A DNA stretch of 6,770 nucleotides from Collinsella aerofaciens (GTDB lineage: Bacteria; Actinomycetota; Coriobacteriia; Coriobacteriales; Coriobacteriaceae), in assembly GCA_008671285.1 (NCBI GenBank), contig RPYR01000036.1:1-6770 (forward strand). The letters are read 5' to 3'. The position numbers were made by a program, and so were the translations under genes. Of the stretch, positions 6,634 to 6,770 are shown one piece after another (the first letter of the stretch is position 1; the number at the start of each line of letters is the position of its first letter). The notes beneath the pieces are model-generated. The model made no database searches and was not told where the DNA came from. It saw only the letters and a program-made list of their open reading frames with translations.

Positions 6634-6770
6634 CGAGTATGTGGAGCAAATCCACAAGTTCGCACAGGTATGGGGCTGACGAGTCGGCCCTCGTCGTCCT
6701 CGCATGCTTGATTCTGACGCTCGACATCGTAGGAGCAGATGGTCACGAGGTCTTGCATACCGGTGGAAAC
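6630..6770 (-). CDS. possible 3' end of an unidentified upstream gene (partial)
   Basis: A minus-strand frame enters from the window edge and runs 46 codons to TGA at 6632-6630. Codons nearest the edge are like those of neighbouring genes (CTC, GTG, ACC, ATC, TGC, TCC, TAC), but the last 15 or so look non-coding (ATA, CCT, CGA, ACT, TGT, GGA). The real gene may therefore end in another frame or be frameshifted. Residues include GMQDLVTICSYDVERQNQ and three cysteines, and I recognise no family. Ribonuclease E/G genes often lie upstream of rplU in Gram-positives, but nothing here shows one. The stop overlaps the -35 hexamer of the rplU promoter. Confidence 0.35.
   Translation of the reverse strand, partial: VSTGMQDLVTICSYDVERQNQACEDDEGRLVSPIPVRTCGFAPHTR

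Noticed and set aside
6641..6655. Small hairpin GTGGA-GCAAA-TCCAC upstream of the rplU promoter
   Set aside because: The stem has only 5 bp and no T run follows on either strand, so it is not supported as a terminator or regulatory RNA.
5876..6679. 267-codon open frame on the plus strand
   Set aside because: It is antisense to rpmA and rplU and crosses the rplU promoter. Its Leu-rich translation mirrors the codon bias of the ribosomal protein genes.

Overview
The window looks like chromosomal DNA of a moderately GC-rich Gram-positive actinobacterium. The best guess is class Coriobacteriia, perhaps Collinsella. That rests on the gene order rplU-rpmA-obg-nadD-yqeK-rsfS, the codon bias, an L27 without the Firmicutes-type N-terminal extension, and an Obg with a C-terminal OCT domain and acidic tail. 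The genus is inferred from memory, not tested.

Layout. Positions 1-103 hold an ambiguous edge fragment and the dinB promoter region. Positions 104-1357 (+) encode DNA polymerase IV (dinB), possibly on a leaderless transcript. Positions 1358-2550 are an island with more AT: a REP-associated tyrosine transposase (RAYT, 1575-2324, -) surrounded by at least four full-length and two decayed copies of a short repeat bounded by GTAG. Two copies form a 36-bp inverted pair like a REPIN. From 2551 to 6562 (-) runs a conserved housekeeping cluster, read right to left: rplU, rpmA, a terminator-like hairpin, obg, nadD, yqeK and rsfS, closed by an intrinsic terminator at 2467-2509. A strong sigma-70-type promoter (TTGACG, 17 bp, TACTAT) precedes rplU. 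The last 140 bases may hold the 3' end of another minus-strand gene.

How the genes work together. rplU, rpmA, obg and rsfS concern the large ribosomal subunit: two structural proteins, an assembly GTPase and a factor that silences 50S subunits. nadD (NAD synthesis) and yqeK (Ap4A hydrolysis) link the cluster to nucleotide metabolism. The hairpin between rpmA and obg suggests that the abundant ribosomal proteins are uncoupled from the less abundant regulatory genes.

The most interesting part is the RAYT island. The repeats carry the GTAG end known from gammaproteobacterial REP/RAYT systems but have a different body (core GGGACGGGGC). Their GTAG/TAG ends fall on the TAG stop codons of dinB, the RAYT gene and rsfS.
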